NCBI RefSeq assembly: GCF_015644665.1
Contig: NZ_JADOBQ010000002.1
Coordinates: 186,001 to 250,000, forward strand
Length of the DNA: 64,000 nucleotides
DNA from: Roseobacter sp. MH60115
GTDB taxonomy: Bacteria; Pseudomonadota; Alphaproteobacteria; Rhodobacterales; Rhodobacteraceae
Direction: 5' to 3'
A model generated the notes under the pieces. It worked only from the letters and a program-made list of their open reading frames with translations, did no database searches and had not been told where the DNA came from. This document shows positions 35,187-44,204 of this stretch, piece after piece. Numbering within the stretch: position 1 is the stretch's first letter; every line of letters starts with the position of its first letter. The position numbers and the translations under genes were made by a program.

Positions 35187-36384
35187 GTCTGAGACCCCGT
35201 GGTTGACCATCATCGGATTGGGCGAAGATGGCCTCAAAGGCCTGGGGCCTGCAAGTCGAACCGCCCTTGAGGCTGCGGAAATCGTCATGGCCCCCCCACG
35301 GCATCTGGCGCTGGTGGGCGATTTGCCGTGTGAGACGCGACGCTGGCCGGTTCCCTTTTCTGACGGCATCGATATCCTGTCGGGCCTGCGGGGCAAACGC
35401 GTGGTTGTGCTGGCATCGGGTGATCCTTTCTGGTTCGGCGCAGGGGCCACGCTGGCGCGCCATCTGGAGCCGGAAGAGTGGTGTTCCTTCCCCGGTCCCT
35501 CCAGCTTTTCCCTTGCGGCCAATCGCATGGGCTGGTCGCTGGAGCGGACGGTTTGCCTGGGCCTGCATGCGGCTCCCTTGACGCGCTTGCGGCCTCATTT
35601 GGCACCCGATGTGAAAATCATCGCGCTGCTCCGCGATGGTGACGCCGTTGGGGCGTTGGGGGCCTATCTGAGCGATGCCGGGTTTGGGGCTTCCGCTTTA
35701 AGCGTGCTTGAAGCCTTGGGGGGGCCGCGCGAGCGGGTGACGCATCTGCGCGTCGATGCCGTTGCGACGGAGCGCTTCGAACATCCCCTTTGCGTCGCCG
35801 TTGAGGTTGCCGGGGGTGGGGCTGCCCTGCCGCTGGCCAGCGGTCGACCGGACGACTGGTTTGAAACGGACGGGCAGATCACCAAGCAACCGGTGCGCGC
35901 GATGACACTCTCCGCGCTGGCTCCAAGGCCCTTTGAACACCTGTGGGACATTGGTGGCGGTTCCGGATCCATCGGGATCGAATGGTTGCTGACGCATCCG
36001 ACACTTGAGGCCACGAGTTTTGAGCCGAACCCGGACCGTGCCGCCCGGATCAGTGCAAATGCCGGGCGGCTTGGGGTCGACCGCCTGAAGGTCGTCACCG
36101 GTGCAGCACCAGATGCGTTGGTTGGGCAGAAAGAGCCGCAGGTGGTTTTCATTGGCGGCGGGCTGACCGGCGCGCTGCTGCAGTGGCTGGAGAGTAATCT
36201 TGCCAAGGGCACGCGGTTGGTGGCAAATGCCGTGACACTCGAAACCGAAGCACTTGTTGCTGAAGCCCACCGCCGCCTAGGCGGCACGCTGATCCGGCTG
36301 GAGGTGGCGCGCGCCGAGCCGCTGGGGCCGAAACGCGGGTGGAAAACCAGCTACCCGATTGTTCAATGGAGCGTGTCCCTATGA
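35185..36384 (+). CDS. cobL: Precorrin-6Y C5,15-methyltransferase (decarboxylating) CobL
   Basis: 399-residue fusion of CbiE-type (about 1-200) and CbiT-type (about 215-399) methyltransferases. It methylates C-5 and C-15 and removes the acetate carboxylate at C-12. The first half has IIGLGEDGLKGLG and LASGDPFWFGAG. The second has the SAM motif WDIGGGSGSIGIEWLL and VFIGGGLTGALL. The start at 35185 lies one base inside the oppositely oriented cobK start codon. There is no spacer for a separate promoter or ribosome site outside cobK. It overlaps cobE as ATGA. Confidence 0.95.
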   Translation: MSETPWLTIIGLGEDGLKGLGPASRTALEAAEIVMAPPRHLALVGDLPCETRRWPVPFSDGIDILSGLRGKRVVVLASGDPFWFGAGATLARHLEPEEWCSFPGPSSFSLAANRMGWSLERTVCLGLHAAPLTRLRPHLAPDVKIIALLRDGDAVGALGAYLSDAGFGASALSVLEALGGPRERVTHLRVDAVATERFEHPLCVAVEVAGGGAALPLASGRPDDWFETDGQITKQPVRAMTLSALAPRPFEHLWDIGGGSGSIGIEWLLTHPTLEATSFEPNPDRAARISANAGRLGVDRLKVVTGAAPDALVGQKEPQVVFIGGGLTGALLQWLESNLAKGTRLVANAVTLETEALVAEAHRRLGGTLIRLEVARAEPLGPKRGWKTSYPIVQWSVSL

Positions 36385-36749
36385 TTGCCGCCGGTTTTGG
36401 CTTTCGCAAAACCGCCTCCGTCGGCAGTTTGCAGGACGCCCTTGATCGTGCCTGCGAGGCCGTGCAGCCGGATGTGCTGGCAACATCAGAAGACAAAGCA
36501 ACCGCAGAGGCGTTCCGTCTCTTCGCGGAAAAGATCGGAATACCAGTGAAGGCTGTGCCCGCCGACATCCTGCAGCAGCAATCCACCACAACCCAGTCTG
36601 AGGCCTCGCAAAAGGCGCATGGCACCGGATCGGTCGCCGAGGCCGCAGCCCTTGCCGCAGCTGGCCCGGACGCCCGCCTCTTGACCCTTAGACATATTTC
36701 AGCCGACAAGCTTGCGACCTGCGCGCTTGCCATCAGAGAGACATCATGA
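36381..36749 (+). CDS. cobE: CobE (CbiG C-terminal-like cobalamin protein)
   Basis: 122-residue protein matching the C-terminal domain of Cbi[18 protein letters not shown] at the start and [14 protein letters not shown] near residue 85 are typical of CobE. It is needed for cobalamin synthesis in relatives, but its exact role in the aerobic pathway is not settled. The start is the ATG at 36381 (ATGA with the cobL stop); the earlier ATG at 36339 lies within cobL. It overlaps cobM by 4 bases. Confidence 0.88.
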   Translation: MIAAGFGFRKTASVGSLQDALDRACEAVQPDVLATSEDKATAEAFRLFAEKIGIPVKAVPADILQQQSTTTQSEASQKAHGTGSVAEAAALAAAGPDARLLTLRHISADKLATCALAIRETS

Positions 36750-37540
36750 CCGTCCATTTCATCGGCGCCGGACCGGGCGCTCCCGACCTTCTGACCCTGC
36801 GCGGGCGCGATCTTATTGCGTCCTGCCCTGTGTGCCTCTACGCGGGCTCCCTCGTGCCGGAGGCGATCCTTGCGCATTGCCCACCGGAGGCAGAGATCGT
36901 GAACACCGCGTCGATGTCGCTGGATGACATCATGGGCGCGATCCAATCCGCACATGCGGCGGGTAAGGATATCGCGCGGCTGCATTCAGGCGATTTGTCC
37001 GTCTGGTCCGCGATGGGCGAACAAATGCGCCGCCTGCGCGCGGCCGGTATCCCGGTGTCGGTCACGCCCGGCGTGCCTTCCTTCTCGGCCGCCGCCGCCG
37101 CCTTGGGGGCGGAGCTGACCCTGCCCGGGCTGGCGCAATCGGTGGTGCTGACCCGCACGCCGGGCCGGGCCTCTTCGATGCCGGAAGGCGAAACCCTGAC
37201 GAATTTCGCCGCGACCGGTGCAACCCTGGCCATCCATTTGTCCATTCAGAACCTTGATACGGTTATCGATGATCTGACGCCCGCCTATGGTGCCGACTGC
37301 CCGGTGGCGGTGGTTTATCGTGCCAGTTGGCCGGATGAGCAGATTATTCGGGGTACGCTCTCGGACATTGCCACGCGACTGGATGCCGGGATTGCGCGCA
37401 CGGCGCTGATCCTCGTTGGACCGGCTTTGGCAGCGGAGGGGTTTGACGAAAGCTGCCTCTATTCAACGGATTACGACAGGCGCTACCGCCCGCAAAGCGC
37501 GGAAAGCCCCTGGGCAAGCTGGAGCCATGGCGATGACTGA
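36746..37540 (+). CDS. cobM: Precorrin-4 C11-methyltransferase CobM
   Basis: 264-residue methyltransferase acting on C-11 of precorrin-4. [39 protein letters not shown] and [16 protein letters not shown] are the usual CobM/CbiF loops, and [14 protein letters not shown] lies in the middle. The start overlaps cobE as ATGA, and the end overlaps cobB by 8 bases. Confidence 0.95.
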   Translation: MTVHFIGAGPGAPDLLTLRGRDLIASCPVCLYAGSLVPEAILAHCPPEAEIVNTASMSLDDIMGAIQSAHAAGKDIARLHSGDLSVWSAMGEQMRRLRAAGIPVSVTPGVPSFSAAAAALGAELTLPGLAQSVVLTRTPGRASSMPEGETLTNFAATGATLAIHLSIQNLDTVIDDLTPAYGADCPVAVVYRASWPDEQIIRGTLSDIATRLDAGIARTALILVGPALAAEGFDESCLYSTDYDRRYRPQSAESPWASWSHGDD

Positions 37541-38852
37541 TATGCCGGGCATCATGATCTCTGCGCCGTCATCGGGGACAGGGAAAACAACGGTGATGCT
37601 GGGGCTGCTGCGCGCGCTGGCAGAAGACGGGCTGCGGGTGCAACCCTTCAAATCCGGGCCGGACTACATCGACCCGGCCTTTCACCATGCGGCCAGTGGA
37701 CGCGCGTCCTTCAACCTCGATAGCTGGGCGATGGGGTCGGATTTGCTGGCCGCAATATCCGCCGAGGCGACGGGTGCCGATATCTGTGTCGCCGAAGGGT
37801 CTATGGGCCTCTATGATGGTGTGGCCACCCGGGGGCAGAGCGGATTTGGCAGCAGCGCTGAGACGGCGCAGCGCATGGGCTGGCCCGTGGTTCTGGTCGT
37901 GGATGTCAGCGGGCAGGCGCAATCGGCGGCGGCAACGGCGCTCGGATTTCAGGCCTACAACCCGGATGTCCCCTTTGCCGGGGTGATCCTGAACCGCTGC
38001 GCCTCGCCGCGCCATGAACGCCTTGCGCGTCTGGGCATGGAAAACGCCGGGTTGAACGTGTTGGGCGTCCTGCCACGCCGGGGGGACCTGACCTTGCCGG
38101 AACGCCATTTGGGGCTGATCCAGGCAGTTGAACATCCCGATCTGGAGGCCGCCATTGCAGGCTATGCGCAGTTTCTGCGCGACCATGTCGACATCGCGGC
38201 CATTCGTGCAGCGGCCAAGGGCCAGATCACACCCCTCGACAGCGCCAAGCTGCCAACACCACCGGCTCAGCGTATCGCCCTGGCGCGGGATGCGGCGTTT
38301 TCCTTTACCTATCCGCATGTGCTCAAGGGCTGGCGCGAGGCGGGGGCGGAAATCCTGCCCTTTTCCCCGCTGGCGGATCAGGCCCCGGATGCAAGCGCCG
38401 ATTTGGTCTGGCTGCCGGGGGGCTATCCGGAACTGCATGGTGGCGTGCTGGCCTCAGCCACCACATTTCAAACCGGCTTGCGGAAACACGCAGAGACGCG
38501 GCCCGTGCATGGGGAGTGCGGGGGCTACATGGCCCTTGGAGAAGCGTTGATCGACAAGGAAGGCACCCGGCACCAGATGGCAGGGCTGCTGGGTCTTGTC
38601 ACCAGCTACGAGAAACGCAAGTTCCATCTGGGTTATCGGCGGGCGGTGCTGACGGCCCCGCTGCCGGGGTATGGGCCGGGTGTTGCTTTGCGGGGGCATG
38701 AATTCCACTATTCTACCATTCTGGAACAACCCGATGCGGCGCTGGCCGACGTCGCAGATGCTGACGGCAACTCCGTGCCCGAGACCGGATCGCACCGTGA
38801 TCACGTTTCCGGCACGTTTTTCCACTTCATCACCGCAGAGGAAAACGCGTGA
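37533..38852 (+). CDS. cobB: Hydrogenobyrinic acid a,c-diamide synthase CobB
   Basis: 439-residue amidotransferase that amidates the a and c side chains with glutamine and ATP. The N-terminal P-loop is [32 protein letters not shown] and EGSMGLYDG follow. The C-terminal glutaminase domain has the nucleophile Cys in [13 protein letters not shown] and an [13 protein letters not shown] segment. The start is the ATG at 37533 with GGAG at 37521-37524; the ATG at 37527 two codons earlier is possible. It ends in a GTGA overlap with cobA. Confidence 0.93.
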   Translation: MTDMPGIMISAPSSGTGKTTVMLGLLRALAEDGLRVQPFKSGPDYIDPAFHHAASGRASFNLDSWAMGSDLLAAISAEATGADICVAEGSMGLYDGVATRGQSGFGSSAETAQRMGWPVVLVVDVSGQAQSAAATALGFQAYNPDVPFAGVILNRCASPRHERLARLGMENAGLNVLGVLPRRGDLTLPERHLGLIQAVEHPDLEAAIAGYAQFLRDHVDIAAIRAAAKGQITPLDSAKLPTPPAQRIALARDAAFSFTYPHVLKGWREAGAEILPFSPLADQAPDASADLVWLPGGYPELHGGVLASATTFQTGLRKHAETRPVHGECGGYMALGEALIDKEGTRHQMAGLLGLVTSYEKRKFHLGYRRAVLTAPLPGYGPGVALRGHEFHYSTILEQPDAALADVADADGNSVPETGSHRDHVSGTFFHFITAEENA

Positions 38853-39568
38853 CCGGTTTCGTCAGCTTTGTGGGGTCCGGTCCCGGCGATCCCGAGCTTT
38901 TGACGCTGAAGGCTGTAGACCGGTTGAAACGCGCCGATGCCGTACTGTTTGACGATCTCTCCTCGGGGCCGATCCTCAGCCATGCGCGATCGGGCGCAGA
39001 TCTGGTCGGGGTCGGCAAACGGGCAGGGCGGCCTTCACCGAAACAGCAGCACGTCAGCCGACTGTTGGTTGAATACGCGCAGATGGATCAGCGTGTGGTG
39101 CGCCTGAAGTCAGGCGACAGCGGGCTTTTTGGCCGGCTGGAGGAGGAACTGGTGGCCCTGCGCGCGGCGGGTATTCCATATGAGATCATTCCGGGCATCC
39201 CCTCCGCCTGCGCCGCTGCGGCGGCGGCGGGCATTCCGCTGACGCGGCGTCTGACCGCGCGCCGTGTGCAATTTGTCACCGGCCATGATGTCAGTGGTCA
39301 ACTGCCACAGGATTTGGACCTGCAGGCGCTTGCCGATCCGACAGCATCAACGGTGGTGTTCATGGGTAAACGCACCTTCCCCAAACTGCTGGAAGAGCTG
39401 ACCAAGAGAGGCCTGCCGCCTGACACACCGGCGATTCTCGCCGAAAGTGTCAGCAGCCCGGAGCAGAGCATCCATCGCTCCACCGTGTCACAACTGGCGA
39501 GGCAGCTGGCACAGGAAATCGGTGATAAACCGGCCCTGATCCTCTATGGGCCGTTTGCCGAGGGTTGA
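38849..39568 (+). CDS. cobA: Uroporphyrinogen-III C-methyltransferase CobA
   Basis: 239-residue SAM-dependent enzyme that methylates uroporphyrinogen III at C-2 and C-7 to precorrin-2, the entry to the pathway. VGSGPGDPELLTLKAVDRL, LKSGDSGLFGRLEEE and IPGIPSACAAAAAAGIPLTRR are canonical. There is no CysG-type dehydrogenase domain, as expected for a dedicated CobA. The start is GTG at 38849 in a GTGA overlap with cobB. It is the last gene before riboswitch 2. Confidence 0.95.
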   Translation: MTGFVSFVGSGPGDPELLTLKAVDRLKRADAVLFDDLSSGPILSHARSGADLVGVGKRAGRPSPKQQHVSRLLVEYAQMDQRVVRLKSGDSGLFGRLEEELVALRAAGIPYEIIPGIPSACAAAAAAGIPLTRRLTARRVQFVTGHDVSGQLPQDLDLQALADPTASTVVFMGKRTFPKLLEELTKRGLPPDTPAILAESVSSPEQSIHRSTVSQLARQLAQEIGDKPALILYGPFAEG

Positions 39569-39617
39569 AAGTCGCTTTTCTGCTTGTTCGGGCGCGCGCA
39601 TCGGAGATAGGACTGGA

Positions 39618-39785
39618 CTACGGTGCCACGTTTTGTGGCTGAAAAGGGAACTGAGTGAAAGTCTCAGACTGCCCCCGCAACTGTAAGCGGTGAGCGCGAT
39701 GGATGACCCACTGGCCTGACGGCTGGGAAGGACCTGAGCGCTGCGACCCGCAAGTCAGGAGACCTGCCGCACAACGCAACGCCGT
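39618..39785 (+). ncRNA. Cobalamin riboswitch 2 (upstream of the CbiM-like gene)
   Basis: A second cobalamin aptamer is visible: CGGTGCCACG start, GCTGAAAAGGGAACT, CTGCCCCCGCAACTGTAAGCGG, CCACTGG, GCTGGGAAGG, and the B12 box CAAGTCAGGAGACCTGCC at 39751-39768. Downstream, CCTGCC GGAGG GGCAGG (39803-39819) can form a hairpin just ahead of the GAAAGGA ribosome site, a likely expression platform. It lies between cobA and the CbiM-like gene on the same strand. Confidence 0.93.
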
Positions 39786-39835
39786 GCTTGCACGGGATAT
39801 TACCTGCCGGAGGGGCAGGACAGAAAGGACAGCAC

Positions 39836-40513
39836 ATGCATATCGAACCAGGCGTAGTAGATGGGGCCAAGATGGCCTTTGCCTACGCAACCGCAGCAGG
39901 CGCCGCCGGATACACCGCGAAACTCGCTTTCGAAGACCTCAAAAGCCACAACGTCGCCTCTTTCGCGCTGCGCACGGTCATTGCTACCGTGGGCACCTTC
40001 ATCTTCTTCGAAGTGCTGCCGCATTTCGCCGTAGGTGTCTCTGAAGTACACTTCATTCTGGGCACCACGCTGTTCCTGTTGATGGGAGCAGCACCCGCCG
40101 CCCTTGGTCTGGCCCTTGGCCTGCTGGTTCAAGGCGCGTTCTTTGCGCCCAGCGACCTGCCAATGTTTTTCGTCAACGTCACGACGCTTCTGGTGCCGCT
40201 CTTTGCGATCTCGGCGCTGGCCAACCGGTTCATCCCGCGGGACAAAGCCTATGTTGACCTTGCCTATGCGGATGTCTTCAAGCTCTCTGCGATGTATCAG
40301 GGTGGCGTCGTCGCCTGGGTGGCCTTCTGGGCTTTCTACGGCCAGGGCATCGGGGCGGAAACTGCGCAATCCGTGCTGACCTTCGGGGCCGCCTACATGC
40401 TGGTCGTCCTCATTGAACCGATTGCCGATCTGGCGGTGCTCGCGGGTGCCAAAGCAGTGCGGTCGGGCAAACTGTCGGGCCTCTTCACGTCACGTCTTTA
40501 CAACGCGGCCTGA
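39836..40513 (+). CDS. CbiM-like membrane protein, probable cobalt uptake component
   Basis: 225-residue protein with about six membrane helices. The mature N-terminus MHIEPGVVDGAK resembles CbiM/NikM proteins, in which the second-position His and the N-terminal amine help bind Co2+ or Ni2+. The start is the ATG at 39836 with GAAAGGA 7 bases upstream, which places the His second. Control by the cobalamin riboswitch supports cobalt as substrate. No CbiN, CbiQ or CbiO gene is adjacent, so it acts alone or with partners elsewhere. A terminator follows. Confidence 0.75.
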   Translation: MHIEPGVVDGAKMAFAYATAAGAAGYTAKLAFEDLKSHNVASFALRTVIATVGTFIFFEVLPHFAVGVSEVHFILGTTLFLLMGAAPAALGLALGLLVQGAFFAPSDLPMFFVNVTTLLVPLFAISALANRFIPRDKAYVDLAYADVFKLSAMYQGGVVAWVAFWAFYGQGIGAETAQSVLTFGAAYMLVVLIEPIADLAVLAGAKAVRSGKLSGLFTSRLYNAA

Positions 40514-40530
40514 TCCGATTGACATCAATG

Positions 40531-40562
40531 GCCCGGGTCCCTTTGCGGGGTCCGGGCTTTTT
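40531..40562 (+). terminator. Probable rho-independent terminator
   Basis: GCCCGGGTCC ... GGTCCGGGC followed by a T run (TTTTT) sits 18 bases after the CbiM-like stop. The stem pairs GCCCGG with CCGGGC. It may limit read-through into cobF, whose ATG lies only 14 bases further on. Confidence 0.65.
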
Positions 40563-40576
40563 CGCGGACATTTCTC

Positions 40577-41326
40577 ATGATCGATACCCTCTGGCTCATC
40601 GGCATCGGCACCGGGTCGCCCGCCCATGTCACGATGGAGGGGATGCAGGCTATCCGCGAGGCATCGGTCATTCTTGTCCCCCACAAAGGCGCGGGCAAAG
40701 ATGATCTCGCCTCCCTGCGGCACGGCATCATTGCCGCCGCCGGATCGACGGCGCGGATTGTACCGTTTGACTATCCCATCCGCGATCCCGCCTTGCCCTA
40801 TCTGGAGCGGGTCGAACGCTGGCATGACGAGATTGCCGCCCGCTGGCAGACGGCACTGGCAGATGTCGGCGTATCCGGTCCGGTTGCCTTGCTGGTCTGG
40901 GGCGATCCATCGCTTTATGACAGCACGATCCGTATCGCCCGGCGTCTGACCCCACAACCGACGCTGCGGGTTGTGCCGGGGATCACCGCAGTTCAGGCGC
41001 TGACCGCCGCCCATGGCATCCCGCTGAACGATGTGAATGGCCCCATCCAGATCACCACGGGCCGCCGTTTGCGCGATCACGGCTGGCCAATTGGCGCGAC
41101 ACGTCTTGTGGTTATGCTGGACGGGGAGGCCAGTTTCCAACATCTGGACGAGCCTGACCTGCTGATCTGGTGGGGGGCTTATCTGGGCATGCCCGAACAG
41201 GTTCTGGATCACGGGCCGCTGGCCGATGTGGCCACAAGGATCGTTGCCGCGAGACAGGCGGCGCGTGCGCAGCATGGGTGGATCATGGATACCTATCTTC
41301 TGGGCAGGCCGCAGGACGCGCACTAG
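40577..41326 (+). CDS. cobF: Precorrin-6A synthase (deacetylating) CobF
   Basis: 249-residue methyltransferase that methylates C-1 and removes the acetyl group, a step of the aerobic pathway. WLIGIGTGSPAHVTMEG, LLVWGDPSLYDSTIRI and VVPGITAVQALTAAHGIPLN match CobF. The start is the ATG at 40577, with no strong ribosome site, and a terminator lies just before it. It is separated from the rest of the cob operon by riboswitch 2 and the CbiM-like gene, so it may be expressed differently. Confidence 0.93.
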   Translation: MIDTLWLIGIGTGSPAHVTMEGMQAIREASVILVPHKGAGKDDLASLRHGIIAAAGSTARIVPFDYPIRDPALPYLERVERWHDEIAARWQTALADVGVSGPVALLVWGDPSLYDSTIRIARRLTPQPTLRVVPGITAVQALTAAHGIPLNDVNGPIQITTGRRLRDHGWPIGATRLVVMLDGEASFQHLDEPDLLIWWGAYLGMPEQVLDHGPLADVATRIVAARQAARAQHGWIMDTYLLGRPQDAH

Positions 41327-41343
41327 AAAGTGATCGCCTCCAG

Positions 41344-41394
41344 TTGCGAGTCGTTCTCAAACTCCTTGACAGTTGCGAGTGATTTGCATTTACA
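41344..41394 (+). promoter_or_regulatory. sit promoter with two Mur/Fur-like boxes
   Basis: TTGCGAGTCGTTCTCAA (41344-41360) and TTGCGAGTGATTTGCA (41373-41388) share TTGCGAGT and are imperfect dyads of the Mur/Fur type found in alphaproteobacteria. A promoter TTGACA (41366-41371) with TTTACA 17 bases on (41389-41394) encloses the second box exactly in its spacer. Repression by Mur/Fur with Mn2+ or Fe2+ is the natural reading, but it is inferred. Confidence 0.6.
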
Positions 41395-41429
41395 GTCGAG
41401 AAAGCCCTATAGTCATGACGGAGACTCCA

Positions 41430-42332
41430 ATGCTGTACTCGCTGATCAAATCCACGTCCTGCGCCGTTTTCGCCGCCGTTCTTGCGACACATGCCTATGC
41501 CGACGACAAGATGAAGGTGGTCACGACCTTCACCGTGCTTGCGGATATGGCGGCAAATGTCGCCGGTGACGCGGCAGATGTGGTCTCCATCACCAAGCCC
41601 GGCGCTGAAATTCATGGCTATGAACCAACGCCGCAGGACATCGTGCGCGCATCGGATGCCGATCTGATCCTGTGGAATGGTATGAACCTGGAGCTGTGGT
41701 TCGAACAATTCCTGTCCAATCTCAAAGATGTTCCATCAGCGACCCTCACGGATGGGATCGACCCGATCCCGATTGCCTCGGGCAGCTACACCGGCAAACC
41801 CAACCCGCATGCCTGGATGGGGCTAGACAATGCGTTGATCTATATCGACAATATCGCCAAAGCCTTCGCGGAGCAGGATCCGGAAAACGCGGAAATCTAC
41901 GCGGCAAACGCAGCTGCCTACAAAGACGAATTGCGGGCGACCATAGAACCGCTGCGTGCGGCCATCGCGCAGATCCCGCAGAACGCCCGCTGGCTTGTCA
42001 CCTGCGAAGGGGCCTTCAGCTATCTGGCGCGTGATTTCGGCATGAAGGAGCTGTACCTCTGGCCGATGAACGCGGATCAGGTGGGCACCCCTCAACAGGT
42101 GCGCGGTGTCATTGATGCGGTCCGCGCCAACGATATCCCGGTGGTGTTCTGCGAGAGCACGGTAAATACGGCCCCGGCCAAACAAGTCGCGCGGGAGACC
42201 GGCGTTCAATATGGCGGCGTCCTTTATGTGGATTCGCTGAGCACAGCGGACGGTCCGGTGCCGACCTATCTGGACCTTCTGAAAGTGACGGCGGGGACCG
42301 TGGCCACAGGGCTGACGGAGGCGACCAATTGA
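41430..42332 (+). CDS. sitA: Manganese/iron ABC transporter substrate-binding protein SitA
   Basis: 300-residue periplasmic metal receptor (cluster A-I, SitA/MntC type). The signal peptide is MLYSLIKSTSCAVFAAVLATHAYA. Metal ligands expected in the family are visible: His in GAEIHGYEPTPQD, His in KPNPHAWMG, Glu in TCEGAFSYL, and Asp in YVDSLSTADG. The lack of a His-rich loop argues against zinc. The start is the ATG at 41430 with CGGAG upstream; the ATG at 41415 is possible and would add five residues. The upstream boxes indicate metal control. Confidence 0.9.
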   Translation: MLYSLIKSTSCAVFAAVLATHAYADDKMKVVTTFTVLADMAANVAGDAADVVSITKPGAEIHGYEPTPQDIVRASDADLILWNGMNLELWFEQFLSNLKDVPSATLTDGIDPIPIASGSYTGKPNPHAWMGLDNALIYIDNIAKAFAEQDPENAEIYAANAAAYKDELRATIEPLRAAIAQIPQNARWLVTCEGAFSYLARDFGMKELYLWPMNADQVGTPQQVRGVIDAVRANDIPVVFCESTVNTAPAKQVARETGVQYGGVLYVDSLSTADGPVPTYLDLLKVTAGTVATGLTEATN

Positions 42333-42423
42333 TTGACGGGCAAATGCGCCCTATTTGCAGGCGATGAAGCAGCATGTGCGGTCGGTGAGGACTGCGCATG
42401 CTTTGCAAGGTGAGGACGACCGA

Positions 42424-43323
42424 ATGCGCGATGATCTGCCAGCAGAACGGGAGCTTCCCGGTGGCGATGCCCGCACCAGCGGCCTGATGGCGCAGGATGT
42501 GACGGTCACCTATCGCAACGGCCACACCGCCTTGTGGAACGCCAGCTTCGAAATCCCGCGCGGTACGGTGACGGCACTGGTCGGCGTGAACGGTGCGGGC
42601 AAGTCGACGCTCTTCAAGGCGATCATGGGGTTTGTCCCGGCCTCAAAGGGGGAAATCCGCATTCTGGGTCAAAGCGTGCGCGACGCGCTGCGCCAGAACC
42701 TCGTCGCCTATGTGCCGCAGTCCGAGGAGGTCGATTGGGCCTTCCCCGTGCTGGTCGAAGACGTGGTGATGATGGGGCGTTACGGGCATATGGGGTTTCT
42801 GCGCCGCCCCGCCCCTGCCGATCACGCTGCCGTCGATCAGGCGCTTGCCCGCGTCAACATGCAGGACTACCGCCACCGCCAGATTGGGGAGCTGTCCGGC
42901 GGCCAACGCAAACGTGTCTTTCTGGCCCGCGCCCTGGCGCAGGACGGGCAAGTCATCCTGCTGGACGAGCCTTTCACCGGTGTCGATGTGAAAACCGAAG
43001 AGCAGATCGTGGCGCTGCTGCGATCCTTGCGCGACGAAGGCCGGGTGATGCTGGTCTCAACCCATAACCTTGGGTCCGTACCGGAATTCTGCGACCGCAC
43101 GGTTCTGGTCAAGGGCACCGTGCTCTGTCACGGCCCCACGGAAACGACTTTCACCCGCGAAAACCTCGAAAAAGCCTTTGGTGGCGTGTTGCGGCACTTC
43201 ACCCTTGGCGGCGACACGCTGCACGACGATGAAGACGCCCGCGCGGTCACGATCTTTACCGATGATGAACGCCCGTTTGTGCAATACGGCGACAAAACCC
43301 AACGGACGGAGCCGCGGGAGTGA
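42424..43323 (+). CDS. sitB: Manganese/iron ABC transporter ATP-binding protein SitB
   Basis: 299-residue ATPase. Walker A is GVNGAGKST, the Q-loop is [10 protein letters not shown], the signature is LSGGQRKR, and Walker B is [12 protein letters not shown]. [12 protein letters not shown] is typical of Mn/Zn/Fe family ATPases. The start is the ATG at 42424, preceded by GGTGAGGA. The frame is open 23 codons further upstream to 42355, but without a ribosome site. The end overlaps sitC as GTGA. Confidence 0.9.
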   Translation: MRDDLPAERELPGGDARTSGLMAQDVTVTYRNGHTALWNASFEIPRGTVTALVGVNGAGKSTLFKAIMGFVPASKGEIRILGQSVRDALRQNLVAYVPQSEEVDWAFPVLVEDVVMMGRYGHMGFLRRPAPADHAAVDQALARVNMQDYRHRQIGELSGGQRKRVFLARALAQDGQVILLDEPFTGVDVKTEEQIVALLRSLRDEGRVMLVSTHNLGSVPEFCDRTVLVKGTVLCHGPTETTFTRENLEKAFGGVLRHFTLGGDTLHDDEDARAVTIFTDDERPFVQYGDKTQRTEPRE

Positions 43324-44204
43324 TCGAGACGCTCGCAGAACCCTTCGCCTACACCTACATGACAAACGCCATGTGGGTCTCTGCACTGGTGGGGGGTGTC
43401 TGTGCGTTCCTGTCGGCCTACCTGATGCTCAAGGGATGGTCGCTGATCGGCGACGCGCTGTCCCATTCCGTCGTGCCCGGCGTCGCGGGGGCCTATATCC
43501 TCGGTCTGCCCTTCGCGCTTGGGGCCTTTATCGCGGGCGGGCTTGCGGCGGGGGCCATGCTGTTCCTGTCCGAACGCTCCGGTCTCAAAGTCGATGTGAT
43601 CATCGGGCTGATCTTCACCTCTTTCTTTGGCCTGGGCCTTTTCATCGTTTCGCTCAACCCGATGTCGGTGTCGATCCAGACCATCACCATGGGCAATATC
43701 CTTGCCATCACACCAGAGGACACGCTGCAACTGGCGTTGATCGGGTTTGTGTCGCTTGCTGTGCTGCTGGCGAAATGGAAGGATCTGATGGTGACCTTCT
43801 TCGATGAAAATCACGCGCGCGCCATCGGGTTGAACCCCGGCCTGCTCAAGGCTGTCTTTTTCGTGCTGCTGTCCGCCTCTGTGGTGGCCGCGATGCAGAC
43901 CGTCGGCGCGTTTCTGGTGATAGCCATGGTCGTCACCCCGGGCGCCACCGCCTACCTGCTCTGTGACCGCTTCCCGCGCCTCATCGCGACCTCCGTGGCC
44001 ATCGGCGCAGGCAGTAGCTTTGCCGGCGCCTACATCAGCTATTTCCTCGATGGCGCCACGGGCGGTATCATCGTCACCCTGCAGACGCTGATCTTCCTTC
44101 TGGCCTTCGTCTTTGCCCCCACACACGGGCTGCTGGCGGCGCGGCGCAAGGCCAGGATTGCCTTGCGAGAGGGCGCGCCCATCCCGGTGGAGGAGGTCGC
44201 CTGA
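43320..44204 (+). CDS. sitC: Manganese/iron ABC transporter permease SitC
   Basis: 294-residue ABC-3 family permease with about eight helices. [22 protein letters not shown] and [17 protein letters not shown] are typical of the family. The start is GTG at 43320 overlapping the sitB stop. The stop shares a base with sitD (TGATG). It forms the channel with SitD. Confidence 0.92.
   Translation: MIETLAEPFAYTYMTNAMWVSALVGGVCAFLSAYLMLKGWSLIGDALSHSVVPGVAGAYILGLPFALGAFIAGGLAAGAMLFLSERSGLKVDVIIGLIFTSFFGLGLFIVSLNPMSVSIQTITMGNILAITPEDTLQLALIGFVSLAVLLAKWKDLMVTFFDENHARAIGLNPGLLKAVFFVLLSASVVAAMQTVGAFLVIAMVVTPGATAYLLCDRFPRLIATSVAIGAGSSFAGAYISYFLDGATGGIIVTLQTLIFLLAFVFAPTHGLLAARRKARIALREGAPIPVEEVA

Noticed and set aside
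41430-42332. ZnuA (zinc) instead of SitA
   Set aside because: No His-rich loop between the metal ligands, two permease genes follow, and the upstream boxes look like Mur/Fur, not Zur.
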